Shown: positions 33,725 through 40,000 of the stretch, in pieces | Layout: each line of letters opens with the position of its first letter | Position numbering within the stretch: position 1 is the first letter of the stretch | Assembly (NCBI GenBank): GCA_003159495.1 | Contig: PLPI01000048.1 | Location: 1-40,000 of the forward strand | From: a candidate division FCPU426 bacterium | GTDB taxonomy: Bacteria > Oederibacteriota > PGYV01 > Palsa-1178 | Reading direction: 5' to 3' | DNA length: 40,000 nucleotides | The notes under the pieces: model-generated | Seen by the model: only the letters and a program-made list of their open reading frames with translations | Told to the model about the DNA's origin: nothing | Databases searched by the model: none | Translations under genes and position numbers: made by a program

Positions 33725-34306
33725 ATGTTCAGGAATATAATACTTGCGTTTATTCCGGTTTTTGTGGCCGTGGATGCCATCGGCGTGCTTCCAATGTTCA
33801 TATCTCTTACACACAATATGGATGAAAATGAGAAAAAAGGGGCGCTTTTAAATTCATTCATAACCGGGGTTACTCTTGCAATAGCCTTTATTCTTGTGGG
33901 AAAGTGGATATTTTCCATACTGGGAATAACCGTGAATGACTTCATGATAGCCGGCGGATTTATATTGTTCTGCATAGCTCTGCGCGACCTGCTTACGACG
34001 GAGAAGGCCAGGCATGTTTCCGCATCGGAATTCGGCACGGTGCCGCTCGGCACCCCGCTAATCGTGGGGCCGGGGGTGCTTACGACCTGCCTTATTATGG
34101 TTGACCAGCACGGCATTATCGCCACCATAACATCGGTGATATTAAATGTCCTTATCGCTGTCACAATATTCGGCTTCTCCGGTGTTATCATAAGGGTTAT
34201 CGGCAGAAACGGGGTGGGCGCCATGTCCAGGGTAATGGCCCTTCTGCTGGCAGCAATCGCGGTAATGATGATGAGAAAGGGATTTTTCGGCCTGCTAATA
34301 AAATAA
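33725..34306 (+). CDS. MarC-family integral membrane protein
   Basis: A 193-residue protein with six hydrophobic helices, the normal MarC length. Family marks: 'FIPVFVAVDAIGVLPMFISLTH', 'FMIAGGFILFCIALRDLL', 'GTVPLGTPLIVGPGVLTTCLIMVDQHG', and the terminal 'MSRVMALLLAAIAVMMMRKGFFGLL'. The family's function is not settled, and the original antibiotic-resistance naming is not supported. The next gene starts 13 bases downstream, so they are probably co-transcribed. Confidence 0.9.
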   Translation: MFRNIILAFIPVFVAVDAIGVLPMFISLTHNMDENEKKGALLNSFITGVTLAIAFILVGKWIFSILGITVNDFMIAGGFILFCIALRDLLTTEKARHVSASEFGTVPLGTPLIVGPGVLTTCLIMVDQHGIIATITSVILNVLIAVTIFGFSGVIIRVIGRNGVGAMSRVMALLLAAIAVMMMRKGFFGLLIK

Positions 34307-34319
34307 AACCGGAGAGCAA

Positions 34320-35297
34320 ATGAAGCTGACGCTGAAAATATTGCTGGCTGTTTTTCTTTTTGTACCGTCAATTTTTGCCGTCCACGGCGCGCCGGCCGGA
34401 AAGTTGAGGCTTATCCAGGACGGCTGGGCCCAATATTCCGAAAAAATTCGCCCTCTTCCGGTTGTTTCGTCGGCTTTGATTCCCTGGCCAAAAAATATGC
34501 GGGTCAGTTCAATATTTTACGACGGATTCTTCCTGAAAGGGGACGACAGCAGGCTGCTGATAACGATACTAAAGGATGATTACAGCAAAGCAAAATTCAA
34601 CCATGAGGCGGAGTTTTTTATTTATGACAGCACAAGCCGTTCGTGGAAAAATATAGGCTCCGAATTCCTCCAGCAGGATTACAGGATAATACCCGTGCGA
34701 GCCACTTCGGAATGGTTCATTTTCGCCAAGCAGGCAGGCGAGGATTCGGATTACGGCGAAATCGTTACATATGACATGAAGACCATGGCGAGAACATCTA
34801 AAATAATTACGGGGAAGCAGGGATACAAAAAAATAATTACGGCGGGAAGTGCTGAAATATGCGGCCTCTCGCGCGAATTCAGGCCCGGCGATCCTTCACA
34901 ATTTATCGCGGCTTCCAGGATAAATACCGGTACAAGTTACTATAAGGGGATAGTGAGCGTCAGGGGCAGGAACCTTGAGCAGACTGAAGTTTTAAGATTC
35001 GGTTCCGAACCGCAGTACCTGACAGGAACGCGGGCCATAACATTCAGGTTCAGGGAATATACGGGCTCGTTTTTCGGGTTTTACGATACGGCGGCATCCG
35101 GCCCCATATATTCGTTAAAGGCCGACAATATGATATTCAGCCATTATGAACAGGGAGTACGGGTAAAACAGTATGTCAATATAATCAAGTTAAGGGCGAT
35201 AAACGCATCGTTTGACAAAATGGTATTTCTGGCCGAGGATGAGGCCGGGCCGCGCGTAGTGCTGCTCAATATACAACCGGCGCTGTTCGGGCCGTAA
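34320..35297 (+). CDS. Secreted protein of unknown function
   Basis: A 325-residue precursor with a signal peptide (KLTLKILLAVFLFVPSIFAVHGA). The mature chain is strand-rich ('FFLKGDDSRLLITILKDDYSKAKFN', 'EWFIFAKQAGEDSDYGEIVTYDMK', 'FDKMVFLAEDEAGPRVVLLNIQPALFG'), with repeated 'value-then-unit' blocks that resemble beta-propeller blades. I recognise no named family. CGGAGAG precedes the ATG. Confidence 0.6.
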   Translation: MKLTLKILLAVFLFVPSIFAVHGAPAGKLRLIQDGWAQYSEKIRPLPVVSSALIPWPKNMRVSSIFYDGFFLKGDDSRLLITILKDDYSKAKFNHEAEFFIYDSTSRSWKNIGSEFLQQDYRIIPVRATSEWFIFAKQAGEDSDYGEIVTYDMKTMARTSKIITGKQGYKKIITAGSAEICGLSREFRPGDPSQFIAASRINTGTSYYKGIVSVRGRNLEQTEVLRFGSEPQYLTGTRAITFRFREYTGSFFGFYDTAASGPIYSLKADNMIFSHYEQGVRVKQYVNIIKLRAINASFDKMVFLAEDEAGPRVVLLNIQPALFGP

Positions 35298-35327
35298 AAA
35301 AACAATGAGAGGTAACAACTATAATTA

Positions 35328-35356
35328 TTGAAAACGCGGCAGAGTATATGTATAAT
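35328..35356 (+). promoter_or_regulatory. Near-consensus promoter abutting the zinc-ribbon gene
   Basis: TTGAAA (35328-35333), exactly 17 bases, TATAAT (35351-35356). The expected start of transcription is about 35363, next to the ATG at 35364, so the mRNA would carry no leader. Confidence 0.6.
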
Positions 35357-35363
35357 GTCATAC

Positions 35364-35885
35364 ATGGATGAAGAATACAAGGTATGCCCGAAATGCGCGG
35401 CAATAAACCCTAAAGCAGCCAGAGAATGCGTAAGATGCAGGCAGCAGTTGAACCTTATACAGGCCGCGCCTGTTGTCATAAAGGTTGAATGCCCTGTCTG
35501 CAAAATACCCATGTATCCGGGGAGAATGTCAGGCTTTGAGGTTTATCATTGCGCCGAATGCGGCTCAACATGTTATAAAAAAGAGAGCCTTCTGCGGATG
35601 ATGCCGCAGGACAACAAGGTTTTTGAGCGCGGGGACGCCGAACGCAGCCACGTAAAACCGCCATATTTTGAAAAAAGGGAAAGGCCCCCGTTTTTGATAT
35701 GCCCGGTGTGCAGGAAAAAAATGGAGACAAAAAAGACCGGCCCGATGCAGATAGATGTCTGCACCGAGTGTAACGCGGTTTTTCTTGATTCAGGCAAGGA
35801 AAAACACCTCTCTGACATGCTCGGGCCGTATAAATCCTTCATTATGAACCGTGGTTCCAAAAATCCCGGGCGCCATTCAAGGTGA
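35364..35885 (+). CDS. Triple zinc-ribbon protein (two TFIIB-type zinc fingers)
   Basis: About 173 residues from ATG 35364. In-frame ATG 35355 overlaps the -10 box of the promoter and an in-frame TTG at 35328 is its -35, so 35364 is the best start. A first ribbon CPKC...CVRC is followed by two TFIIB-type zinc fingers (zf-TFIIB): CPVC..CAEC and CPVC..CTEC. The last carries the family phrase 'IDVCTECNAVFLDSGKEKHLSDML'. A basic tail follows (RGSKNPGRHSR). Such proteins probably bind zinc and nucleic acid or protein; the precise role is unknown. There is no convincing ribosome site. Confidence 0.75.
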   Translation: MDEEYKVCPKCAAINPKAARECVRCRQQLNLIQAAPVVIKVECPVCKIPMYPGRMSGFEVYHCAECGSTCYKKESLLRMMPQDNKVFERGDAERSHVKPPYFEKRERPPFLICPVCRKKMETKKTGPMQIDVCTECNAVFLDSGKEKHLSDMLGPYKSFIMNRGSKNPGRHSR

Positions 35886-35906
35886 GACTTTAAGGTGAGA
35901 CTTTAA
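35881..35906. repeat. 13-bp perfect tandem duplication
   Basis: GGTGAGACTTTAA occurs twice back to back (35881-35893, 35894-35906). The first copy contains the stop codon of the zinc-ribbon gene. Confidence 0.9.
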
Positions 35907-35917
35907 GGAAAAAACAA

Positions 35918-35946
35918 TTGACTATAATTTTTTAGTATGATAAATT
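35918..35946 (+). promoter_or_regulatory. Promoter of the lipoprotein gene
   Basis: TTGACT (35918-35923), a 17-base spacer and TAAATT (35941-35946). The ATG at 36020 follows AGGAGG. Confidence 0.55.
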
Positions 35947-36019
35947 GTTTAATTATAATCTATTTTTTAGGATAGTGTCATGTTTATAAGGGATATTTGG
36001 AAAATATCAGGAGGTTTTT

Positions 36020-36472
36020 ATGTTAAAAAAGTTGGCTTTAGCTTTAATTGCCCTGACTGTTATATTTCTTGCCGGCTGTAAGGGATCAAGGTCGGTAAAA
36101 ATAGTTTATACATACAATGACAGGTGGACAGGCTCATATGTGGCAAATAACACAACCGTTACCACCGGCTCGGACCGAACAATGACATATGACCTTGGTG
36201 ATTACAATGCAAAAGTAGTTGTTGATGCTGTCGCAAATACTTACGCCTGTGATGCGGACGTATCCGGGCAGCCTGTACCGGGAACTCCATACAACGGACT
36301 TACATATTACAATTGCCCGAAAAATACCGGATTGGGCATCACCATTGAGATTGACGAGGATTTTGACAATGGATTCCTTTATCTCGCGTCAAAAAACGTC
36401 AAGGCGACAGCGGCTGAATCGCGCTATTGCTATCCGGTTGAAATTTCATACGATTTTTCGCCTACGAAATAA
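36020..36472 (+). CDS. Small lipoprotein of unknown function
   Basis: A 150-residue precursor with a type II signal peptide: KKLALALIALTVIFLAGC, lipobox LAGC, Cys20 as lipid anchor. The residue after Cys is Lys, which does not block outer-membrane sorting. The mature protein contains four further Cys (about one pair near 'YACDADVSGQPV' and 'YYNCPKN', and 'SRYCYPV'), so disulfides are possible. It is strand-rich, and I recognise no family. AGGAGG lies close to the ATG. The downstream gene follows after ~40 bases and may be co-transcribed. Confidence 0.75.
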   Translation: MLKKLALALIALTVIFLAGCKGSRSVKIVYTYNDRWTGSYVANNTTVTTGSDRTMTYDLGDYNAKVVVDAVANTYACDADVSGQPVPGTPYNGLTYYNCPKNTGLGITIEIDEDFDNGFLYLASKNVKATAAESRYCYPVEISYDFSPTK

Positions 36473-36513
36473 ATATTATTCAAATAAACCGCTTTGATTT
36501 TAGGAGGAACTTG

Positions 36514-37029
36514 ATGAAAAGGGCAATTATATCAATATCGATAGTTCTGATAATATTGGCTGCGCCGGTTTTTGCGATGGCTTCGAGGTATGATTCCGAC
36601 GAGGTTATTGACGAGACCATTCTTGAGCCGAAGGATCCCATTCTTGCGACTGTGCTTGCGGTTGGGCCGGGGCTTTTGATTCATGGCTGGGGCCATTTTT
36701 ACACTGAGGATTATAAAATGGGGCTCATGCTGACGGGAACAGAGCTTCTTTCAATAGGAGCAATGTGGTTCGGGGCGTGGGAAAACACATCACCCGACGC
36801 ATTCGCTATTTACGGGTCTGGCGGCAGGCAGGGCGGGGCATTGACTTTTGCATTCGGTTTCCTTTTATTTATGGGATCCTGGTTTGCTGACATTTATCAG
36901 GCCGGAAATTCGGCCCATCAGTATAATGTCGAACATAATCTTGAGTTCAAGGTTCAGGAAGAGTCCCTCCTGAACGGCAACGGGAATTACAACTCGGTTT
37001 ACGCGGCCGCGTACAACATAAGGTTCTAA
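36514..37029 (+). CDS. Small exported or membrane protein with a DUF5683-like pattern
   Basis: A 171-residue protein from ATG 36514 (AGGAGG upstream; an in-frame TTG lies directly before). An N-terminal signal/anchor (IISISIVLIILAAPVFAMA) is followed by 'PILATVLAVGPGLLIHGWGHFYTEDYKMGLMLTGTELLSIGAMWFG' and 'GALTFAFGFLLFMGSWFADIYQAGNSAHQYN', i.e. two more hydrophobic segments with a Gly-His-Phe-Tyr turn. The pattern 'PG...GWG.FY......G' resembles small envelope proteins such as DUF5683, but assignment is tentative. A double hairpin with a T-run ends the transcript. Confidence 0.6.
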   Translation: MKRAIISISIVLIILAAPVFAMASRYDSDEVIDETILEPKDPILATVLAVGPGLLIHGWGHFYTEDYKMGLMLTGTELLSIGAMWFGAWENTSPDAFAIYGSGGRQGGALTFAFGFLLFMGSWFADIYQAGNSAHQYNVEHNLEFKVQEESLLNGNGNYNSVYAAAYNIRF

Positions 37030-37044
37030 AATATAAACATATAC

Positions 37045-37106
37045 GGGCCGCATGCGCGGCCCGGTAAATAAAACGGGCCGGAGAAAGTTCCGGCCCGTTT
37101 GTTTTG
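37045..37106 (+). terminator. Tandem hairpins ending the lipoprotein/membrane-protein transcript
   Basis: The first hairpin has a GGGCCGC/GCGGCCC stem (37045-37051 / 37056-37062). The second has AAACGGGCCGGA (37071-37082) / TTCCGGCCCGTTT (37088-37100) followed by GTTTTG. The second is a good rho-independent terminator. Confidence 0.85.
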
Positions 37107-37143
37107 TATATAAACTCCAGACAAATTATAAAAGGCGGTTATC

Positions 37144-38907
37144 ATGTTAAAACGCACACATTTCTGCGGTGATGTAACAGAGGCCCTCACGGGTAAGGAT
37201 GTTTCCATAAACGGCTGGCTCGACACAAGGCGCGACCACGGAGGCGTCATATTCCTGGACATACGCGATAAAACGGGCAAGGTACAAGTGGTATTTGACC
37301 CGGAAATAAACGGCGCGCTCCACGAGACGGCGCATAAACTGCGCGGCGAATATGTGCTCGGCATAAGCGGCAGGGTCCGCCCCAGGCCGGAAGGCACAAA
37401 GAACCCGAAATTAAAGACGGGAATGGTGGAGATTGTGGCGGATACGGTGGAAGTATTCAACCAGTCGCTGCCGCTTCCTTTTCCCATAGACGAATCAGCC
37501 GAAGTTGGCGAGGATTTGAGGCTCAAATACAGATACCTCGACCTGCGCAGGCCGAAAATAATGGAGAACCTTACAATAAGGCACACGCTCACAAAACTTA
37601 TCAGGAAATACCTTGATGAAAACGGTTTTACCGACGTTGAGACACCGGTGCTTTTCAAGTCAACTCCCGAGGGGGCGCGCGATTATCTGGTGCCGTCAAG
37701 GGTCAACCCGGGAACATTTTTTGCCCTGCCGCAGTCGCCGCAGATGTTAAAACAGATATTAATGGTGGCCGGACTGGACAGATATTATCAGATAGTAAAA
37801 TGTTTCCGTGACGAGGACCTGCGCGCAGACAGGCAGCCGGAATTCACCCAGATAGATATTGAAATGTCGTTTATCGAAGAGGATGACATAATGGGCCACG
37901 CGGAGAATTTTATACGCAATGTCTTTGAGCATGTGCGGTCGATAAAACTGCCGGAACAGTTCAAAAGGATGACCTACGCGCAGGCAATGGAGGAATACGG
38001 CAACGATAAGCCGGACACGCGTTTTGAAATGAAGCTGAAAACCATAAGCGAGATATTTGACGGCTCTGAGTTCAAAATATTCGCGGAGACGGTTAAAAAT
38101 GGCGGCGTTGTAAAGGCCCTGAATTTTAAGGCATCGGCCGATAAACTCTCACGCAAGGACATAGACGATCTGGTGGCGTTTGCGGTTAGGCAGGGGGCGG
38201 GCGGCATGGCGTGGATACGCTTCGCGGAAAAACCCGAGTCTCCGATAGTGAAATTTATCAGCGAGGACAGGCTCAATAAACTTAAGGAAATGATGGGAGT
38301 TGAAAAAGGGGACATTGTTTTCTTTATGGCTGACAAACAAAACAAAGTCAATGACATATTGAGCAGGGTAAGGCTCCACATTGGTGAAAAGTATTCGCTC
38401 TACGGCAAAAACAGCCTTGAATTCCTGTGGGTGGTGGATTTTCCGCTACTTTCCTATAACGAAGAGGAAAAAAGATATGAGGCAAACCATCATCCGTTCA
38501 CAGCCCCTAAAGATGAGGATATTGCGCTTCTGGATACGGAGCCGCTGAAGGCCAGGGCGAGGGCATATGACATGGTATTAAACGGAACGGAAATTGGCGG
38601 CGGTTCCATAAGGATACATAACAGCGAACTGCAGAAAAAAATGTTCGGCCTGATAAATATAGCGGATGAAAAGGCTGAAATGATGTTCGGATTCCTTCTT
38701 GACGCGCTGAAATACGGCGCGCCGCCGCACGGCGGCATCGCGTTCGGGCTCGACAGGATAGCGATGATACTGACCGGATCCGCATCGATACGCGACGTTA
38801 TTGCCTTCCCGAAAACGGCAAAAGCGCAGTGCCTGCTTTCCAACGCGCCGTCAGAGGTTGACCAGAAACAACTCAGGGAATTGTCGATAAAACTCAGCCT
38901 GGATTAA
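37144..38907 (+). CDS. aspS: Aspartyl-tRNA synthetase (probably non-discriminating)
   Basis: A 587-residue class II synthetase of bacterial type. It has an N-terminal OB-fold ('INGWLDTRRDHGGVIFLDIRDKTGKVQVVF'), motif 2 'KCFRDEDLRADRQPEFTQIDIEMSF', a bacterial GAD insertion (~290-420), and motif 3 'GIAFGLDRIAMIL' near the C-terminus. His32 (in RRDHGG) and Gly84 (in RPEGTKNP) match the residues found in non-discriminating enzymes (His/Gly) rather than the E. coli type (Leu/Lys). It may therefore also charge tRNA-Asn, with GatCAB completing Asn-tRNA. That last point is family-based inference. AAGGCGG precedes the ATG. Confidence 0.97.
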   Translation: MLKRTHFCGDVTEALTGKDVSINGWLDTRRDHGGVIFLDIRDKTGKVQVVFDPEINGALHETAHKLRGEYVLGISGRVRPRPEGTKNPKLKTGMVEIVADTVEVFNQSLPLPFPIDESAEVGEDLRLKYRYLDLRRPKIMENLTIRHTLTKLIRKYLDENGFTDVETPVLFKSTPEGARDYLVPSRVNPGTFFALPQSPQMLKQILMVAGLDRYYQIVKCFRDEDLRADRQPEFTQIDIEMSFIEEDDIMGHAENFIRNVFEHVRSIKLPEQFKRMTYAQAMEEYGNDKPDTRFEMKLKTISEIFDGSEFKIFAETVKNGGVVKALNFKASADKLSRKDIDDLVAFAVRQGAGGMAWIRFAEKPESPIVKFISEDRLNKLKEMMGVEKGDIVFFMADKQNKVNDILSRVRLHIGEKYSLYGKNSLEFLWVVDFPLLSYNEEEKRYEANHHPFTAPKDEDIALLDTEPLKARARAYDMVLNGTEIGGGSIRIHNSELQKKMFGLINIADEKAEMMFGFLLDALKYGAPPHGGIAFGLDRIAMILTGSASIRDVIAFPKTAKAQCLLSNAPSEVDQKQLRELSIKLSLD

Positions 38908-38961
38908 AAAATGAAAAAATCGGATATTGTGCGTGTTTATTGATGTTTTAGCTTAAAGAAC

Positions 38962-38989
38962 TTGACATAGTTTCATAATATGGTAAACT
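38962..38989 (+). promoter_or_regulatory. Promoter of the glycine-rich protein gene
   Basis: TTGACA (38962-38967), a 16-base spacer and TAAACT (38984-38989), 40 bases before ATG 39029, which has GGTGG upstream. Confidence 0.6.
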
Positions 38990-39028
38990 TGTAGAAGTAA
39001 TTTAGGGAACCTGTAAAAAAGGTGGAAA

Positions 39029-39796
39029 ATGAAAAAAATCTCATTTTTGACGGTAATATTGGCTTTAATAGCTGTAAATTTTGCCTGCGGCGCTGTTTCA
39101 AACTCCGCGGCTTCAGGCCCGGCAGCTTCAGCCACACCTCAAACTTCCGATATGTCGATAATCAAACAAAAAGTGCAGAACGAACTTGACCGGATCAATA
39201 AGCAGGGACAGTCCGGACAGAACGTCGAACAGGAAATTACAATTGATAAATATGGCAAAAAAGCAAAACCCGAGGAACCCGTCGTTGTAGCCACGCCGGT
39301 TGGATATGATGCCGGAACGCTTGCCGCCATGAATATTATAGGCGGATTGTTCGAAGGCGGAATAATCGGAGCTGGAACGGGCCTTATAGGATATTCGGGT
39401 TCTATGAACACCAATGTCAGGCCGCTTGTTACAGGAACGGTAGCCGGAGCGTTCACGGGAGCCGGGCTCGGGGCGGTTTTGTCGCTTTTACAGACAACGA
39501 ACCAGAGGTATTCGTCTTCGGATGATCTTGGATACGACATTGCCGGCGGTACCGTAATCGGAACCATACTTGGAGCGGCCGGCGGTGTTATTTCCTACGG
39601 CAAAACGCGGCACCTTGAAAATATATCACAGGGTATGGGGTATGGAGTGGCTGCGGGCGCCGCATGCGGGCTGACCCTCGGTATAATAGAATCGCTTTTA
39701 CCGGAGTATTACCGCGGAGAAACGGAAAAAATAAGGGCCATGAACATATACGAAACAGGGAGCACGACAATGCTCAGCTGTAACTTCGGGTTCTGA
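39029..39796 (+). CDS. Exported glycine-rich membrane-associated protein
   Basis: A 255-residue precursor. The N-terminus KKISFLTVILALIAVNFACG is a signal peptide; 'NFAC' is a weak lipobox, so it could be a lipoprotein anchored at Cys20 but this is uncertain. A polar, Gln-rich linker follows ('NELDRINKQGQSGQNVEQE'). Residues ~95-220 are Gly/Ala-rich hydrophobic segments with small-residue spacing ('GLFEGGIIGAGTGLIGYSG', 'GTVAGAFTGAGLGAVLSLL', 'GTVIGTILGAAGGVISYG', 'GYGVAAGAACGLTLGIIES'), like glycine-zipper membrane proteins. I do not recognise a named family. A second short Gly-rich exported protein begins eight bases downstream. Confidence 0.6.
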   Translation: MKKISFLTVILALIAVNFACGAVSNSAASGPAASATPQTSDMSIIKQKVQNELDRINKQGQSGQNVEQEITIDKYGKKAKPEEPVVVATPVGYDAGTLAAMNIIGGLFEGGIIGAGTGLIGYSGSMNTNVRPLVTGTVAGAFTGAGLGAVLSLLQTTNQRYSSSDDLGYDIAGGTVIGTILGAAGGVISYGKTRHLENISQGMGYGVAAGAACGLTLGIIESLLPEYYRGETEKIRAMNIYETGSTTMLSCNFGF

Positions 39797-39804
39797 GGTA
39801 TAAT

Positions 39805-40000
39805 ATGAAAAAACTAATTCTTGCTTTTGCCTTTCTTGCGGGATTCGGCGCGGCTTCTTTTGGCGGCGACCTGGGGAACATTCTCGGGGTTGATACTGCC
39901 ATGGGAATTGCGGGCGGAGCGGCAATGGGCGTTGCTTTTTCAACTCCCTCATACATGGGCGGAGGCTCCACGGCCGACCCCAGGGTATTTCTTGTGGGCG
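39805..40000 (+). CDS. Glycine-rich exported protein, 5' part (continues past the window)
   Basis: ATG 39805, with GAGG about seven bases upstream, opens a frame to the window edge. The start has a signal peptide (KKLILAFAFLAGFGAASFG|GD) followed by Gly/Ala-rich sequence 'DTAMGIAGGAAMGVAFST', similar in style to the preceding gene. Eight bases separate the two genes, so they are probably one operon and perhaps diverged copies. Confidence 0.7.
   Translation, partial: MKKLILAFAFLAGFGAASFGGDLGNILGVDTAMGIAGGAAMGVAFSTPSYMGGGSTADPRVFLVG

Overview
The window comes from a Gram-negative (diderm) bacterium. It encodes TolC-type outer-membrane channels, an RND pump, a MacAB-type exporter, a lipoprotein and a beta-barrel-like protein. 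Every gene I can support lies on the + strand, many genes overlap their neighbours by a few bases, and TTG starts are common behind good Shine-Dalgarno sequences. The long Thr/Pro/Ser/Glu ('TPT') secreted protein with a C-terminal 'YPNPVNP' domain, together with the unusual hydrogenase-like operon, suggests an uncultivated candidate phylum (Goldbacteria-like lineages are one thought). This placement is inference only. There is no rRNA or tRNA in the window to anchor taxonomy.

Layout. 1-2268: the tail of an unknown gene, a cytoplasmic TIM-barrel glycosidase-like protein and a LacI-family repressor. 2286-3866: a secreted TPT-repeat protein behind a strong promoter. 3982-8392: a TolC / MacA-like adaptor / MacB export operon. 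8462-9538: a second, paralogous LacI regulator. 9578-11655: a sigma-54 activator with a degenerate receiver domain, followed by a small secreted protein that has a textbook -24/-12 promoter. 11695-14297: a membrane proton pyrophosphatase with its terminator. 14371-15560: YchF. 15689-16719: a YncE-like beta-propeller gene broken by a one-base frameshift. 16774-21328: a TolC plus RND permease operon with no adaptor gene, ending in a strong terminator.

21372-29313 is the most interesting part. It is a tightly overlapping operon opening with an HTH-EIIA(Ntr-like) protein. Then come Hyf/Nuo-type membrane subunits (HyfB, HyfC, HyfE and HyfF-like), a NuoCD/HyfG-like large subunit in which both NiFe-binding CxxC motifs are destroyed, and a fused ferredoxin/small subunit carrying one ferredoxin cluster plus the proximal cluster. 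This looks like an energy-converting hydrogenase-related (Ehr-type) ion-pumping complex rather than a hydrogenase. A possible PTS-linked regulator heads the operon.

29358-40000: a beta-barrel-like protein, an AbiEi/AbiEii-type toxin-antitoxin pair with its own consensus promoter, an ABC-2 exporter, a MarC protein, an unknown secreted protein, a zinc-ribbon protein that may be read from a leaderless mRNA, a lipoprotein, a small membrane protein, aspartyl-tRNA synthetase (residues suggest the non-discriminating type), and two glycine-rich exported proteins, the last cut by the window edge.
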